Part shown: piece by piece, positions 54,161 through 63,997 of the stretch
Layout of the letters: every line of letters begins with the position of its first letter
Numbering within the stretch: position 1 is the stretch's first letter
Assembly: GCA_964608095.1 (NCBI GenBank)
Contig: CAZSMK010000025.1
Location: 30,311-94,310, forward strand
Length of the DNA: 64,000 bases
Direction: 5' to 3'
Source: CAZSMK01 sp964608095
GTDB lineage: Bacteria > Sumerlaeota > Sumerlaeia > MWCT01 > JAGHBZ01
Notes under the pieces: generated by a model
What the model saw: only the letters and a program-made list of their open reading frames with translations
Databases searched by the model: none
What the model was told of the DNA's origin: nothing
Program-made: the position numbers and the translations under genes

Positions 54161-54993
54161 ACGTGATAATTCTTCTTAGCCCGGCAACACCAATGGCCGT
54201 TGGCAACCCGTGCGGGTATTCCCACTGCACGGCACAGGCTGACGAATATGAGACTATACGAACCACAATCGCCGGTTCGCCTTGGAAGACAATACCTGGT
54301 ACCCCGGTTGGGTGGATAGACATAATAGATGTTCTCGACGCACCATGTGTAGATCGCGCGTGCTTGAAGATAAGGATTTTTTTTCGCGCCCACTATTTCT
54401 TGTGCAAGACTGATGACCTCGGGTGTCAGCTCGAGTAATTCCTGTGTTCTTGTATAATAGCGGTATACGGGATCTTCCATGTCATAGGTACCGACATGCT
54501 CCGGATCTATCTGGAATGCGGTCTCGTAAGCCGTAAACTTAAAATGACGCGTTACTATTATGTCTCCACCTTGCCTGATACGGTTCGATAGATCCCAGAA
54601 CTCGATGATGTTGCTGTCGATATCCTTCGATACAATCTGGTCGGGCTGAGGGTCGATCGAGATATACTCCACGTTGCGTTGATGAGGGAACTCACGCTGA
54701 CGCGCCACGTACAGAAGGAGTACCGGTTCTGCCACTTGCTTTTCCATCTTCCACGTGACCGGCTCTTCAGAGAACTCATACAAGGTGACGGTATCCGAAT
54801 CGGTTCGCTTGATGCCTTTCAGGGAGTAGGTGAGTATCAACTCGACCTCTCGTGGATTGATAAAATGCTCATCAGAGGCGGTATGCCGTGCAATACTGTC
54901 CTTTTTTCGCCTTTCAAAGAGAATGCTGCACCCCGACGCGATAATCGTAAGGCACAAAAGCAATAATAAATAGATGCAATATTTGTTGTTCAT
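54112..54993 (-). pseudogene. Transglutaminase-like lipoprotein, truncated at its C-terminus
   Basis: 293 residues. The lipobox IIASGC (Cys about residue 22) marks an exported lipoprotein. The transglutaminase core is GDCGSYSLIFVSLCRAVGIPAR (catalytic Cys) and YHVWNEFFLPNYGWV (catalytic His). The protein ends four residues after this, STA-stop, before the third catalytic residue (Asp) and the remaining strands of the family. The frame runs straight into the FG-GAP-like fragment in another frame, as expected from a deletion or rearrangement. Confidence 0.75.
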
Positions 54994-55149
54994 ACGGTCT
55001 TAATCCCCTTACTTCTTTTAATAAAGTTCCAGTAGAGTATGGCTAATGAGGCTACTTTTATCAAGCATGGTATTCGTAAATTTGGTTTTCTGTTGGTAAT
55101 TTTATTCAAGGTGTGGTGTAATCACATTTCATTTTTTTGATACTACAAA

Positions 55150-55947
55150 ATGCAGAAAATAACCTACACAGATCTTGAAAGATATAAATCCTGGTTCGCC
55201 TCTTATGTGGCAGGATTCAACTCAACAGATCTCGACAAGCAACGTAATTTTGACCTTAAACGAGATCACACACTCAGGGTATGCGACGAAATTGTGCATA
55301 TCGGGAACGAGCTGGGATTGAGTGAAGAAGAATTACGGGTAGCGGAAACAACCGCACTACTGCATGATGTGGGACGCTTCGAGCAGTATGACCGCTACGG
55401 TACTTTCCTGGATATGAAATCCATAAATCATGCGGAGCTGGGAGCCGATATTGTCCATGAACAGGGGATTTTGAATGATCTTGATGATGATACACAGGAG
55501 ATCATTCTCAAAGCGATCAAGTACCATAACCTACCCTCTTTGCCTGAAGAAGAAACAGAGTCCTGTCTATTCTATACAAAGTTGCTCCGTGACGCAGATA
55601 AACTCGATATCTGGCGGGTTGTCACCGATTATTATCACCGTACAAGATTGGAAGAGAATAGCGCGCTGGAATTTGGTTTGCCTGAGACACCACGGATATC
55701 AAGGCAGGTCTATGAGGATATCCTTAACCGGAAAATCGTAAAGATCGAGCATGTTAAGAACCGGAACGATGCAAAGCTTCTCCAGATGGGATGGATATTC
55801 GACATAAATTTCCGCCCTACGTTTAAAATTGTTAAAGAACGGCGTTACCTCGAATTAATCCGAAAGGTGTTGCCCGATACCGAACAAGTCGACCGCGTCT
55901 TTTCCGAAGTACAATCCTACCTCGACGAAAAACTAAGAAACGTATAG
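55150..55947 (+). CDS. HD-domain metal-dependent phosphohydrolase
   Basis: 265 residues. HTLRVCDEIVHIG (first His), ALLHDVGRFEQYDRYG (HD) and DADKLDIWRVVTDYY (final Asp) are the HD ligands. The substrate is unknown; nucleotides are common. It is followed 43 bp on by the isomerase-like gene on the same strand, so they may share a transcript. Confidence 0.88.
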   Translation: MQKITYTDLERYKSWFASYVAGFNSTDLDKQRNFDLKRDHTLRVCDEIVHIGNELGLSEEELRVAETTALLHDVGRFEQYDRYGTFLDMKSINHAELGADIVHEQGILNDLDDDTQEIILKAIKYHNLPSLPEEETESCLFYTKLLRDADKLDIWRVVTDYYHRTRLEENSALEFGLPETPRISRQVYEDILNRKIVKIEHVKNRNDAKLLQMGWIFDINFRPTFKIVKERRYLELIRKVLPDTEQVDRVFSEVQSYLDEKLRNV

Positions 55948-55990
55948 AAATAATAGCCCTGGATTTCAGTGGAACAAAGGAGAAAAGTCT

Positions 55991-56824
55991 TTGATCGACA
56001 TTAATATCAAGTACGGATTGAATGTCATCAAGAAGCCTGTTGAGGAGTATGTTGAATATGCGGTGGAGCATGGTATCGGGCATCTCGAGATCGATCTCAT
56101 GGCGGAACATTCTTTCATCGAGTCCTTCACCCGGCAACGGATCAAACGACTTGTTCGAATGTCCCGTGAGTCGGGCATCAGCCTCAGCCTTCATACCCCG
56201 TTTTCGATAAATCCTGTTGACCCGCTCCCGGCATTAAGGGATGCAACATTCAATTATCTCCGTAAATGCCTCGTCATCGCTCACCAGATTCACGCTACCC
56301 ATCTAACCACACATGTAGGGTACGTCATAGGGCTTGGAGAACGGTCTGCGATTCGCGCTCTTGCGCTTGAAAGGTTGGTTGGTGTGCTTGAAAAATTGGT
56401 GAAAATTTCCAAAGTCCCTATTGCGGTGGAAAACGTTAACCCTATGCCGGAAGAATCCGAGTTCTTTTACCTTGCCGATAACGTAAACGATCTCGACGTT
56501 ATCTTTTCAAGTATACCATCGAAATCAATTGGATTATGCCTCGACATCGGTCATGCACATACCAACGAGGGCGCTGCAAAGTATATCCAGAGTTTCGGTG
56601 ATAAAATAATCAATGTGCATTATCACGATAATCGAGGTAAAAACGACGACCATCTTCCGATAGGCGAAGGAAGCGTTCCATGGAAAGAAGTGCTTCGCGC
56701 ATTTTCGAACATCGGCTATACCGGACCCTTTGTCTCGGAATGTTCTGGTGTGGAGCCACATGAAGCGAAGTCTGCACTTGAACGGATATTTTCGATTGTG
56801 CAAGGTAGAGGGGATAAGGAATAG
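55991..56824 (+). CDS. Xylose-isomerase-like TIM-barrel sugar isomerase/epimerase
   Basis: 277 residues with a TTG start preceded by AAAGGAGAAAAG. GLCLDIGHAHTNEG, VAVENVNPMPEES, INVHYHDNRGKNDDHLPIGEGSVPW and FVSECSGV are the metal-ligand regions of the AP2Ec family. It is either a sugar isomerase or an endonuclease IV relative; the absence of the nuclease signature favours the former. Cytoplasmic. Confidence 0.85.
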   Translation: MIDINIKYGLNVIKKPVEEYVEYAVEHGIGHLEIDLMAEHSFIESFTRQRIKRLVRMSRESGISLSLHTPFSINPVDPLPALRDATFNYLRKCLVIAHQIHATHLTTHVGYVIGLGERSAIRALALERLVGVLEKLVKISKVPIAVENVNPMPEESEFFYLADNVNDLDVIFSSIPSKSIGLCLDIGHAHTNEGAAKYIQSFGDKIINVHYHDNRGKNDDHLPIGEGSVPWKEVLRAFSNIGYTGPFVSECSGVEPHEAKSALERIFSIVQGRGDKE

Positions 56825-56839
56825 AGGCGTAACTCTAAA

Positions 56840-58582
56840 TCAGTGGAAAATCCAGCCATTATAAGCGGATTGAGGGGAGCCGCCGGCGGCATCGTACAAA
56901 ATCTCGATGAATTCATACACGTAATTTCCCGTTCCCACGGCATCGGAGATTTCTGTTATCACAAGTTTTCCTGTTCCTGCTTTTGTTCCGCTGAATAATC
57001 CCGGATTTGCCGTTGTCGATGGATCGAGTTGCGCGGTAAAGGTCTCGACGTTTGTGGCATCGCGCTGATATGTTCGGCTTTTGCCGATCGGCGTTGATGG
57101 CAAATACCCCGAAACCGGATCAACCTGTTCAGACCCTGCTCCCATTATCCGGTATTGCTCGTCGCCGTTGATCACCGGAAAACCGTTCCCTCCCACTATA
57201 TCTTTTCCATTGATATAGATTACGCCAGCGGGAAGCGTGCCCCAGAACTGTTCAAATTCGGTTTTTGTAGCATTCCGCCCGATCACTATAAATTCGCCGG
57301 GCTGAATGATGAGGCCCTGAGGGAATGTCAACAAGACCGTGCTGGAAATTTGTTCAATCTGATACCCGCCGATATCAAGCGGTTCACTACTGCTGCTTTT
57401 GGGTATTCCCTTGAGGAATACGGTTACACTCGAAGGTGTTCCGCGTGTGGAAATGGTTGACGTAACATTGCGCATTACTTCATCGTTTGCAACAGGTGTC
57501 CATGCAAATGAAAGATTGATATCGCTTGATATGGTCACGCTGCCGCTCGTTAGGTCCGGGTTGATGAGAGAAAATTCTTCGGCATGAATTCCCTCGAAGG
57601 TCACTCCCGTTATATCGAATGTATTAAACACTTTGAGGGTGATTGAATTGTCGATGAAGGGAGCGGCGCATGCATCTACTGTGCCAAAATCAATCGTGTC
57701 CGAGTCCGTGGTAAAGTCGTTATCCGTGATCAAAAAATCTCTGACCACCGCCATGTGTTGCATACCATCTGCGGCGCTGTCTGTTTCCAGTACAGGAGAA
57801 ACCTCGCTCAAGGGCGTATAAACGCGGCTGTCAAAGACCAGTCCGTCCGGATAGGCGCTGGAACCTATGACGAGTGTGGTGCTTATCTCATTCAGGACGC
57901 TATTGGGAAGCAGCCAGTCATAGGGCTTATCACGGTCGCGGTTTGTGTTGTCGTTACCGTTTTGGTCAGCCGGAAACGGCAAGCTGGTCACTGCAATGTC
58001 GCTGAGAGTGGTAATGGCGGTTTCGGAACGAGACCCGGTATTCAAATCGCCCCCGATTATGAGATAGTTTTCTGCGGGAATGTTTGATTCTATATAGTTT
58101 TTAAGTGTAGTCGCTTCGGTATTTCTGTCGGTTGTGTTCGAGGTGAGGAAATGAACGCTTACCGCCCATAAATCAATCGAGCCGGGAATATCAATGCGAG
58201 CCCATGCAAAATCACGGTTTTCTACCGCGGTGTCTTCCCATTCTCCGGCATCAACGATAGGATAGCGGCTTATGATTCCGTTGGGGATTTGCTCATCCCC
58301 CGGCTCGCGGTACCATTGGAAATCCGTCCCGAATACTTCCTCGACAAAAGCGGCGATTTCACTATCGGCATTGGCTCCCACATTGAATTCCTGAATCAAG
58401 CAGATATCGGGGTTCAGACCCTGCAGGATTCGTTTGCCCGGCTCTTCATAAGACTGAAAGTTCCCGCTTGTCAGGTTTGCCGCTACTATGCGGATTATTG
58501 TCTCTTCGCCGATTACGGGGACAGGAAAACAAATAAGGAGCAACAAAAGCACGGCATAAAAATGTCGGCGTATACAAAACAT
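56840..58582 (-). CDS. Exported endonuclease/exonuclease/phosphatase protein with choice-of-anchor and lamin-tail domains
   Basis: 580 residues, signal peptide about 1-25. The EEP domain (about 28-290) has NPDICLIQEFN, AVSVHFLTSN, IIGGDLNTGSR and DWLLPNS in order, which are the metal and catalytic residues. Then a choice-of-anchor/DUF1573-like domain (about 300-400: DFGTVDACAAPFIDNSITLKV) and a lamin-tail-like domain (about 405-570: GGYQIEQISSTVLLTFPQGLIIQPGEFIVIGR). Secreted nucleases of this type scavenge phosphate or degrade extracellular DNA. RBS weak. Confidence 0.85.
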   Translation of the reverse strand: MFCIRRHFYAVLLLLLICFPVPVIGEETIIRIVAANLTSGNFQSYEEPGKRILQGLNPDICLIQEFNVGANADSEIAAFVEEVFGTDFQWYREPGDEQIPNGIISRYPIVDAGEWEDTAVENRDFAWARIDIPGSIDLWAVSVHFLTSNTTDRNTEATTLKNYIESNIPAENYLIIGGDLNTGSRSETAITTLSDIAVTSLPFPADQNGNDNTNRDRDKPYDWLLPNSVLNEISTTLVIGSSAYPDGLVFDSRVYTPLSEVSPVLETDSAADGMQHMAVVRDFLITDNDFTTDSDTIDFGTVDACAAPFIDNSITLKVFNTFDITGVTFEGIHAEEFSLINPDLTSGSVTISSDINLSFAWTPVANDEVMRNVTSTISTRGTPSSVTVFLKGIPKSSSSEPLDIGGYQIEQISSTVLLTFPQGLIIQPGEFIVIGRNATKTEFEQFWGTLPAGVIYINGKDIVGGNGFPVINGDEQYRIMGAGSEQVDPVSGYLPSTPIGKSRTYQRDATNVETFTAQLDPSTTANPGLFSGTKAGTGKLVITEISDAVGTGNYVYEFIEILYDAAGGSPQSAYNGWIFH

Positions 58583-58992
58583 AAGAGTACAGATTATGCT
58601 TGTGCGTGTTTATGAGTGTCAATCAATTATACCCTTGATACAGAATCCGGTCATTTCAGGAGAAGCTTATTGTCTGGTCTTGATTTGTGTTCGCTGATAT
58701 TTTCTAATAGATGAAACCTATATTCTAAAGGGAAAAGAATTGCTATGCTATTTAGAATAAGAGAAAAGTGTGCGAGTAATGAAACTCATGATAATCTTTG
58801 TTCTCTATTGTTCACGCTCAATCTTTCTAAATAGAAAATGATGGAAAGAATGAGTCAAAAAAAATTACAAGAACAAACACTTGAAACGGACTTAAAAGAG
58901 AGATAAAAACGGTCTTAATGTGTATTTGAAAAATCTGGCAGATGTAATAATAACTTCTGGTTAAAAAGCGTTACTATTTCAGGAGGAGCAAC
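58583..58992. other. 410-bp gene-free divergent region
   Basis: The region lies between the secreted nuclease gene (-) and the GH2 gene (+), where both promoters should be. It is AT-rich. I see no RNA gene, repeat or convincing promoter in it. Confidence 0.6.
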
Positions 58993-61900
58993 ATGCGTGG
59001 AGTCTTTATAGGTTTTTTTATGGCATTTATAATGTTGCCGTTCGTAGTGTGCGCGGGGGAGATTAATGAGTCAGCCATAAAAGACATATATATCCTCTCG
59101 GATATAGATAAGGGAGAGATAGAAGTTCGTGTAATACCATCTGATGACGCAGTAACAAGTTTTGCTAATGTACGCGTGGATGCGATTGTCTTTCATCCCA
59201 GCGGATCGTCTCAAACCATAAAAAATCTGCTCTTGAAGCAAGAAGAGCGCAATACCTATCTTGCGTGTGGTGTTGTTGTTGATCCAGTGTTGACATGGGA
59301 TCCTCGCGATGCAAAACCTCATCTTTACACAATCCAGATGACGTTCAAAGACAAGAACGGTTCGACGTTTGCTTCCTGCACACGAAGGTTCGGCATGAGA
59401 AAGTTTGCGACACGCAACGGGAAATTTTATGTTAACAACCAACCCTTTTACGTGCGTGCTTGCGGTCATGAACCTGAAGAGTTTCTGGAAAAGCTCGACC
59501 GGTGGGGAATCGAGAAAAGGCTTAAACAGGTCAAACGGTATGGATTCAATACGGTACGTCACCATTCGCATGTACCGAGCGATGTATATCTCGATATTGC
59601 TGATGAGGTAGGTCTCCTCATCCAGATGGAGATTCACGGCAAAATCGGTACAGACGCGGAATCCGAAAGGTTCGAGCAATCGCGTCTTGATTGGATTTCT
59701 ATGATTGAACGCGGCAGGCGCCATCCATGTACCTTTATCTATAGCATAGGGAACGAAATCTACAAGAACGATCCGGGTTTGATTTCCTGTCAGAATATCC
59801 TGTATGACCTCGCAAAGAAGATGGACCCGAGCGTGCTTGTGCTCAACCGTTCCGGCAGCAATCCGTTCAACGACAACTTCGGCAAATACGACCTGATCGA
59901 GCGACCAATAGGCGAGTATGAACATGTGGCGGAGTTTGCTCGAGAGGCGTTCGAACTCTATTTACGCGGTCCTCGAAAAGGTAAAAGCGATGAAGTACCC
60001 ATAATCGCCCATGAGTATCCTCTCGTTGCATCCTATCCGAACATTGAACTCGCCCATAAATATGACGAAGAACCGTTCTGGTTGAAGATAACGCGTGAAA
60101 ACGCACAGAAGAATGGTCTTCTTCATCTCTTGCCGGAATTCGTAAAAAACTCCGAGGCAATCCAGAACCTTTGCCGAAAAGAGATGCTCGAGGAAGCTCG
60201 AAAGTTTCCTGAGCTTGACGGCTACAGCATGTTGCGGTTTACGGATAATGAGAGCAAGGTTTCCGGTGTTGTGGACGATTTTGCCGACCCGAAGAACGTC
60301 ACGGCTGCGGAGTTCTTGCGGACAAACGGCGAGACCGTTCTCTTGTGTACTTGGAACGAACGATGTTTCAAGTATGGCGATACGCTCGAAGTTAGGATTG
60401 AAATCTCACATCACGGAACACAAGAGTATAGGGCGCCGAAATGTCTGTGGTGGCTGATGCAGGGAGCCAACGTACTTGCTGAGGGAAGTTTCGACAATGT
60501 CAAGGTCGCTCCTGTAAATGTCGCCACCGTCGGGACTATTAAACTCGACATTCCTTCGCTTCAACAACCATCGAAACTTACACTGCGGGCTGCCTTGCCC
60601 AATACCATTCCTTATATCAATAACGAATGGTATTTCTGGGCGTTCCCCGATGCTACGATGAAAATTAAGCCGGATCAATCTATCATACTCTGGGACCCTC
60701 GAAAACGAATGAAAACGTATCTCGATACCTATCCAGACATCGCGTACATAGATGATGACGAGTGGCGTATTGGGCAAGATGAAAATCCTCTGCTGCTCAT
60801 TACGGATTCATGGCAGGAGGAGTTTTATGAATTTCTCGACCGCGGTGGCAACATGTGGATGATCTCGGACAAGAGCTGGCCCTGGCCGGAGGAGATTGGC
60901 ATATTCGGGCTTCACATCACCAAGTTTATTCCCGCTGACCAGGCGCCACCCGTCTTTCCTGAACTCGATGAACTCTGTAACAAGTGGCTTACGATTTGTT
61001 CGAACTCTAAAACGCGACACGGCAACAGCGGCACTGTTATCTATCCTCATCCCCCTCTTGGCAATTTTCCTCACGAAGGTTTTTGCGACCTTCATTTCTG
61101 GCCCTTGATCTATCGGGCAAAAGTGCTTCAACTCGACCGCTTCCCCGAAAAAACCATGCCCATAATTCGCGCAATCGATAATTATTACCGAAGCCAGAGA
61201 AAAGCATATATGGTAGAGCTGGGTGTCGGGGAAGGACGTATCCTCGTTTCAACACTCAATTTTACGCAGAGTTTTCCCCGCGCATTATCTACACGCTATA
61301 TGTTCGACCGAGTGTTACAGTATCTTTTAACAGGTGAAAAAAATTCTTCTGTAACGATGACACCGGACGAGCTCAGAAAGATGATTGACGATTTTGCGGT
61401 TGAGTTAGCTTCACGCGAACCGCTCACACACGACGAGATGCCCGCTCGCTATACCACGCGCTGGAAATGGCTGCTCAGTCCTTTTGAACAAATCATCCTT
61501 CAGATTTACGACGCGGCTGGAATCAATGAAGACAAACTCTCTGTTCACTGGGAATATGCTCAGACACAGTGGTATTACGACGCTGCTCCCGGTGAACATC
61601 TGGTGTGGGAGTTCAACAATGAAACGTCCAGCGATTTTACCGCTGTGCTGAACTTTGCAAGCCCCTTTAGAAATATAACTCTCGATCTCAAAGTCGATGA
61701 GAATCCGCCCGTAAAGGTGGTTTTCAACGGCTCCGACGGCTGGCTCGATTTTGTCCCTGCACAGGCTGCCATCGAGAATCTCAAGCGCGGTAAACATACC
61801 TTGAGCATTTCTATACCGGTTGACGCGCCTGCTCGGGACGACGTCACCATACAAATTCGTGAGATTTTGCTTCAAGCAAACCAGGAACCTACCGCAGGCA

Positions 61901-62445
61901 CAACGGCAGTTTTCTTTGTACCAGTCAACCGCCCGGTTCAGGAGGGTGAACAGGTCGGTACCGATCCTCACCGTGTGTATCGCCGCTGGGATGCGGGCGA
62001 ACAGCAGGCGCTTTACAACCGAGCCGGAAAGGCTGCACGGCTTGTACCCATGGACGTAGTGACATCCGATCTCCCACCCAACACGTATCTCACTACACCG
62101 GAACATGACGAGCTCAAGGAAGAACTTGCTGCATTGGTGGACAATGAAGAGGCATGGCCCGAATATATTTACTTTGCGCGTCTGATTGGCGACGGCTCGA
62201 AATACGAAATACTATGTTCTTCTTCCGACATCATTGAAACCAATATCGGTCGGCAGATTGAAATCAACGAGAACATGCAGAGGGCGATTGAGCTCGGTCA
62301 GCCGTATGTGACCGATCTGTTCAACCCACTGGACAGCAATCTTCCCTCCACTCACGCCGCGGTCTACTATCCTTTTTTCAAAGACGGTAAACCCGTGGGC
62401 ATTATGGTCTTCGTCAAGGGTTACTGGAAAAGTACCAACGATTAG
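58993..62445 (+). CDS. Large exported glycoside hydrolase family 2-like protein
   Basis: 1150 residues, CAGGAGGAGC before the ATG, signal peptide about 1-22. A beta-sandwich domain (about 25-135) leads to a GH2-type TIM barrel: FYVNNQPFYVRACGHEPEE, YGFNTVRHHSHVPSDVYLDIADEVGLLIQMEI, TFIYSIGNEIYKNDP (acid/base Glu in GNE) and IIAHEYPLVASYP (candidate nucleophile Glu). Several beta domains follow, including DPRKRMKTYLDTYPDIAYIDD and LVWEFNNETSSDFTAVLNF. It probably cleaves beta-linked galactosides, mannosides or glucuronides outside the cytoplasm; specificity is unknown. Confidence 0.88.
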   Translation: MRGVFIGFFMAFIMLPFVVCAGEINESAIKDIYILSDIDKGEIEVRVIPSDDAVTSFANVRVDAIVFHPSGSSQTIKNLLLKQEERNTYLACGVVVDPVLTWDPRDAKPHLYTIQMTFKDKNGSTFASCTRRFGMRKFATRNGKFYVNNQPFYVRACGHEPEEFLEKLDRWGIEKRLKQVKRYGFNTVRHHSHVPSDVYLDIADEVGLLIQMEIHGKIGTDAESERFEQSRLDWISMIERGRRHPCTFIYSIGNEIYKNDPGLISCQNILYDLAKKMDPSVLVLNRSGSNPFNDNFGKYDLIERPIGEYEHVAEFAREAFELYLRGPRKGKSDEVPIIAHEYPLVASYPNIELAHKYDEEPFWLKITRENAQKNGLLHLLPEFVKNSEAIQNLCRKEMLEEARKFPELDGYSMLRFTDNESKVSGVVDDFADPKNVTAAEFLRTNGETVLLCTWNERCFKYGDTLEVRIEISHHGTQEYRAPKCLWWLMQGANVLAEGSFDNVKVAPVNVATVGTIKLDIPSLQQPSKLTLRAALPNTIPYINNEWYFWAFPDATMKIKPDQSIILWDPRKRMKTYLDTYPDIAYIDDDEWRIGQDENPLLLITDSWQEEFYEFLDRGGNMWMISDKSWPWPEEIGIFGLHITKFIPADQAPPVFPELDELCNKWLTICSNSKTRHGNSGTVIYPHPPLGNFPHEGFCDLHFWPLIYRAKVLQLDRFPEKTMPIIRAIDNYYRSQRKAYMVELGVGEGRILVSTLNFTQSFPRALSTRYMFDRVLQYLLTGEKNSSVTMTPDELRKMIDDFAVELASREPLTHDEMPARYTTRWKWLLSPFEQIILQIYDAAGINEDKLSVHWEYAQTQWYYDAAPGEHLVWEFNNETSSDFTAVLNFASPFRNITLDLKVDENPPVKVVFNGSDGWLDFVPAQAAIENLKRGKHTLSISIPVDAPARDDVTIQIREILLQANQEPTAGTTAVFFVPVNRPVQEGEQVGTDPHRVYRRWDAGEQQALYNRAGKAARLVPMDVVTSDLPPNTYLTTPEHDELKEELAALVDNEEAWPEYIYFARLIGDGSKYEILCSSSDIIETNIGRQIEINENMQRAIELGQPYVTDLFNPLDSNLPSTHAAVYYPFFKDGKPVGIMVFVKGYWKSTND

Positions 62446-62458
62446 TAATGAGAAGATA

Positions 62459-63664
62459 TCAATCCGGGTGGGTTTCTTCGATTTTTGAAGTCAGGCTACC
62501 TTTATAAAGGCGGATGGAGATGAGTTGATCCGGTCTTGTCTCCTTGGCAGACTTTATCACTCTTCCGGTGTCCGCGTCGCTTACAATACTATAACCTCGC
62601 GATAGAATTGCATGAGGATTGAGCGCCTCGAGTTTGACAATTGTGGATTTCAGAAAATGACGGTACTCAGTGACCACTTCCTTGAACCGGTTCATCATGC
62701 GCACCGAAAGTTCGTCGATTCGTTGTTGTCTTTTCCTGATCTGCTCGATTGGTTGTTTCATGGCGTAACTTTTGAGCAGTCCTTCAAGGCGCGCCTTATA
62801 GAGTACCAGGCGGCTGATAAGGGCGTTTCTTATCCTTGTGCTAATGTTGCGCAATTTTTCCGCAAGCTCCACCTGGTTTCTGACGACAAGTTCGGCTGCT
62901 GCGGAGGGCGTGGGTGCGCGAAGGTCCGCGACAAAATCGGCAATGGTGAAATCCGTCTCGTGCCCGACAGCGGAAATGATAGGAATCCTTGATGCGAAGA
63001 TAGCGCGCGCGACCGCTTCTTCGTTGAAGGCCCACAGGTCTTCGATGGAGCCGCCGCCACGTCCAACTATGATGACATCCACGTTTCGGAGCCGATTGAA
63101 AAGTTCGATAGCGTGGATGATTTCGGGCGGCGCTTCCTTTCCCTGCACGCGAACCGGCGCCAAAAAGACATGAAGATTTGCAAATCTGCGACCGAGGATG
63201 TTGAGCATATCGCGAATCGCCGCACCAGTCGGCGACGTCACCAGCCCGATTCGCTGCGGGAGAAAAGGCAGCGGTTGTTTATATCTCTCGTCAAACAAGC
63301 CCTCTTTTCGTAACTTATCCCGCATCTTGATGAAGGCTTTATAAAGAGCACCGAGTCCCGACTCTTTCATGCTCTCGACAACAATCTGGTATTGACCGCG
63401 AGGTTCGTATACCGAGATCTCGCCCATAATTTCAACCTGCATACCGTCTTTGGGTTTGAAATCGAGTAGTGAGAGTTCGCCGCGCCACATTACACAGTTG
63501 ATAGCGGCATCTTCATCTTTGAGCACGAAATAGGCATGACCGGAATGGGCGACACGAAAATTCGATAACTCACCTTCAACCCTTACCCATCCGATATTTT
63601 CCGTCAGCACGGTGCGGATTTTTCGTGTCAGCTCGCCTACGGTATATATTTTTTTCTCTTCCAT
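62459..63664 (-). CDS. xseA: Exodeoxyribonuclease VII large subunit
   Basis: 401 residues. The OB-fold domain (VGELTRKIRTVLTENIGWVRVEGELSNFRVAHSGHAYFVLKD) is followed by the catalytic half with GLVTSPTGAAIRDML, VDVIIVGRGGGSIEDLWAFNEE, PIISAVGHETDFTIADFVADLRAPTPSAAAELVV and RGYSIVSD. With XseB it degrades single-stranded DNA in repair; xseB is not in the window. The RBS is weak. Confidence 0.97.
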   Translation of the reverse strand: MEEKKIYTVGELTRKIRTVLTENIGWVRVEGELSNFRVAHSGHAYFVLKDEDAAINCVMWRGELSLLDFKPKDGMQVEIMGEISVYEPRGQYQIVVESMKESGLGALYKAFIKMRDKLRKEGLFDERYKQPLPFLPQRIGLVTSPTGAAIRDMLNILGRRFANLHVFLAPVRVQGKEAPPEIIHAIELFNRLRNVDVIIVGRGGGSIEDLWAFNEEAVARAIFASRIPIISAVGHETDFTIADFVADLRAPTPSAAAELVVRNQVELAEKLRNISTRIRNALISRLVLYKARLEGLLKSYAMKQPIEQIRKRQQRIDELSVRMMNRFKEVVTEYRHFLKSTIVKLEALNPHAILSRGYSIVSDADTGRVIKSAKETRPDQLISIRLYKGSLTSKIEETHPD

Positions 63665-63799
63665 TGTCTTAACGGATTAAAAGAGCTCTACTATACAGTT
63701 AAAACCGCCGGCAAGACAAGCCTTTAAAATTGCTGGGCTGCAATAAAGGAGCGATTCGCGAAATAGGGCTTTTTGAGGAGAATGAGCCAGGATATATGG

Positions 63800-63997
63800 C
63801 GTGAGGTCTCACGCCGACACAAAGCGCAGATGAGTCTGCGCACTCCAAAATAGATTTTCGGATAGGTGATCTATTATTCGCCACAGCGAATCTACGATCC
63901 CGCCACGGTGAATCTTCGACTCCAGTTTCCTCGCACCCTCACGCGCGCGCGTATAGCGCCAACCATTTGACCCATAAGTCCCATTCGTCCCATTTAG
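63800..63997. repeat. Composite intergenic repeat: two hairpins, a CTCGCAC tract and a nonamer array
   Basis: The 336-bp end region 63665-64000 contains GGCGTGAG-GT-CTCACGCC (63800-63817), GCGCAGA-TGAG-TCTGCGC (about 63825-63842), an imperfect direct repeat around CGCCACAGCGAATCTACG and CGCCACGGTGAATCTTCG, the tract CCTCGCACCCTCACGCGCGC from 63929, and four 9-bp units ACCATTTGA, CCCATAAGT, CCCATTCGT, CCCATTTAG (63962-63997). No gene is seen. The nonamer part may run past the window edge. Confidence 0.7.

Noticed and set aside
60406..60777. Long minus-strand ORFs within the GH2 gene and within other large genes
   Set aside because: Shadows of well-supported genes with signal peptide, RBS and domain motifs on the other strand.
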